Source: an uncultured Clostridia bacterium (GTDB lineage Bacteria > Bacillota > Clostridia > Oscillospirales > Oscillospiraceae). Taken from it: a stretch of DNA of 5,844 nt. Below are positions 5,167-5,844 of this stretch, piece by piece (within the stretch, counting starts at the first letter, position 1; each line of letters opens with the position of its first letter). The DNA lies in contig CAMEIU010000132.1 in NCBI GenBank assembly GCA_945918815.1, forward strand, positions 1 through 5,844. The letters run 5' to 3'. The translations under genes were made by a program, and so were the position numbers. The notes below the pieces were generated by a model, which was not told the origin of the DNA, did not search any database, and saw only the letters and a list, made by a program, of their open reading frames with translations.

Positions 5167-5844
5167 TTACTTGTGCTCTGCCTCGAATTTCTTCAGGCAC
5201 TCGACCAATGCTTCCACGCCTTCCTTGGGCATGGCATTGTAGACGGAGGCGCGGAGGCCGCCGACGGACTTGTGGCCCTTCAGGTTCTCAAAGCCGGCTG
5301 CCTTGGTGTAGGCCACCACTTCGGCGTCCAGGTCCTTGTCGCCGGTGACGAAGGGGATGTTCATGAGGCTGCGGTCCTCGGGAACCACGGTGCCCTTGAA
5401 CATCTTGGAGCTGTCCAGGAAGTCGTACATGACCTTGGCCTTCTCCTGGTTGATCTTGTCCATGGCCTCCAGGCCGCCGATGGACTTCAGATACTTGAAC
5501 ACCTTGCCGCAGACGTAGATGGCCCAGCAGTTGGGGGTGTTGTACATGGAGCCGTTGTCGGCGTGGGTCTTGTACTGGAGATAGATGGGCAGATCGGTCA
5601 GATCGTCGCGGATCAGATCCTCGCGGATGATGACCACCACCATGCCGGCGGGGCCCACGTTCTTCTGCACGCCGGCGTAGATCAGGCCGTAGTCGGACAC
5701 GTTGCAGGGACGGGACAGGAACATGGAGCTCTGGTCGGACACCAGCACATGGCCCTTGGTGTTGGGCAGCTTGTTCCAGGTCAGGCCGTGGATGGTCTCG
5801 TTCTCGCAGATGTAGACATAGTCGGCGTCGTCGGGAATGTCCAG
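5167..5844 (-). CDS. serC: Phosphoserine aminotransferase, C-terminal 225 residues (5' end outside window)
   Basis: This PLP enzyme converts 3-phosphohydroxypyruvate and glutamate to O-phosphoserine and 2-oxoglutarate, the step after SerA. The frame is open to the window edge and begins with LDIPDDADYVYICENETIHG. Counting from that leucine, D37 in SDQSSMFLSRP is the cofactor-contacting aspartate, K61 in AGVQKNVGPAG is the PLP-binding lysine, NTPN is at 102-105, and GHKSVGGLRASVYNAMP at 190-206 is the family's conserved C-terminal motif with phosphate-binding arginine R198. The family is about 360 residues, so roughly 135 are missing; nothing else looks damaged. A GTG at 5748 is an internal valine codon. 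The gene is upstream of serA on the same strand, 221 nt away, almost all of it the palindromic element. The two are probably co-transcribed, and no serB is visible. Confidence 0.97.
   Translation of the reverse strand: MDIPDDADYVYICENETIHGLTWNKLPNTKGHVLVSDQSSMFLSRPCNVSDYGLIYAGVQKNVGPAGMVVVIIREDLIRDDLTDLPIYLQYKTHADNGSMYNTPNCWAIYVCGKVFKYLKSIGGLEAMDKINQEKAKVMYDFLDSSKMFKGTVVPEDRSLMNIPFVTGDKDLDAEVVAYTKAAGFENLKGHKSVGGLRASVYNAMPKEGVEALVECLKKFEAEHK

Noticed and set aside
5746..5748. GTG as the start of serC
   Set aside because: The same frame continues upstream to the window edge with conserved SerC sequence, including NETIHG, so this is an internal valine codon.

Overview
The window reads like a chromosomal segment from a GC-rich Clostridia, most likely a gut Oscillospiraceae/Ruminococcaceae-type bacterium. 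This is an inference from four things: strongly GC-rich codon use with AT-rich intergenic regions, canonical AGGAGG ribosome binding sites, a Bce-type histidine kinase next to a GntR(YtrA)-ABC module, and a glutamate dehydrogenase very close to the Clostridium symbiosum type. No species can be named from the sequence alone.

Left half, plus strand. The window opens inside the 3' end of a sensor histidine kinase gene (to 395) with a weak terminator-like hairpin after it. A new promoter (432-460) overlapped by a 28-nt near-perfect palindrome (446-473) drives a tightly packed three-gene operon: a YtrA-subfamily GntR repressor (490-846), an ABC ATPase (851-1600) and a six-helix ABC permease (1588-2409). 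The regulator probably represses its own operon through the palindrome. The kinase belongs to the family that senses cell-wall-active peptides, so the locus may be concerned with envelope stress, but the transported substrate cannot be read from the sequence. A strong hairpin at 2446-2488 separates this operon from the convergent genes on the right.

Right half, minus strand. Reading right to left: serC (phosphoserine aminotransferase, cut by the window edge), serA (a short 301-residue D-3-phosphoglycerate dehydrogenase) and gdhA (glutamate dehydrogenase, 449 residues). SerA and SerC are the first two steps of serine synthesis from 3-phosphoglycerate. SerC uses glutamate as amino donor and releases 2-oxoglutarate, and GdhA interconverts exactly those two compounds, so the three genes form a metabolically coherent set. 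gdhA has its own recognisable promoter (3927-3955), so it need not depend on read-through from serA.

The least ordinary feature is a 193-bp non-coding element (4971-5163) between serC and serA. It has long terminal inverted repeats built from a heptamer (AATKGAC) repeated in tandem, and internal hairpins. It looks like a MITE or similar small palindromic repeat inserted into the serC-serA operon. A TTTTA repeat on both sides is a possible target duplication, and removing the element restores a normal 19-nt operon junction with an intact ribosome binding site.
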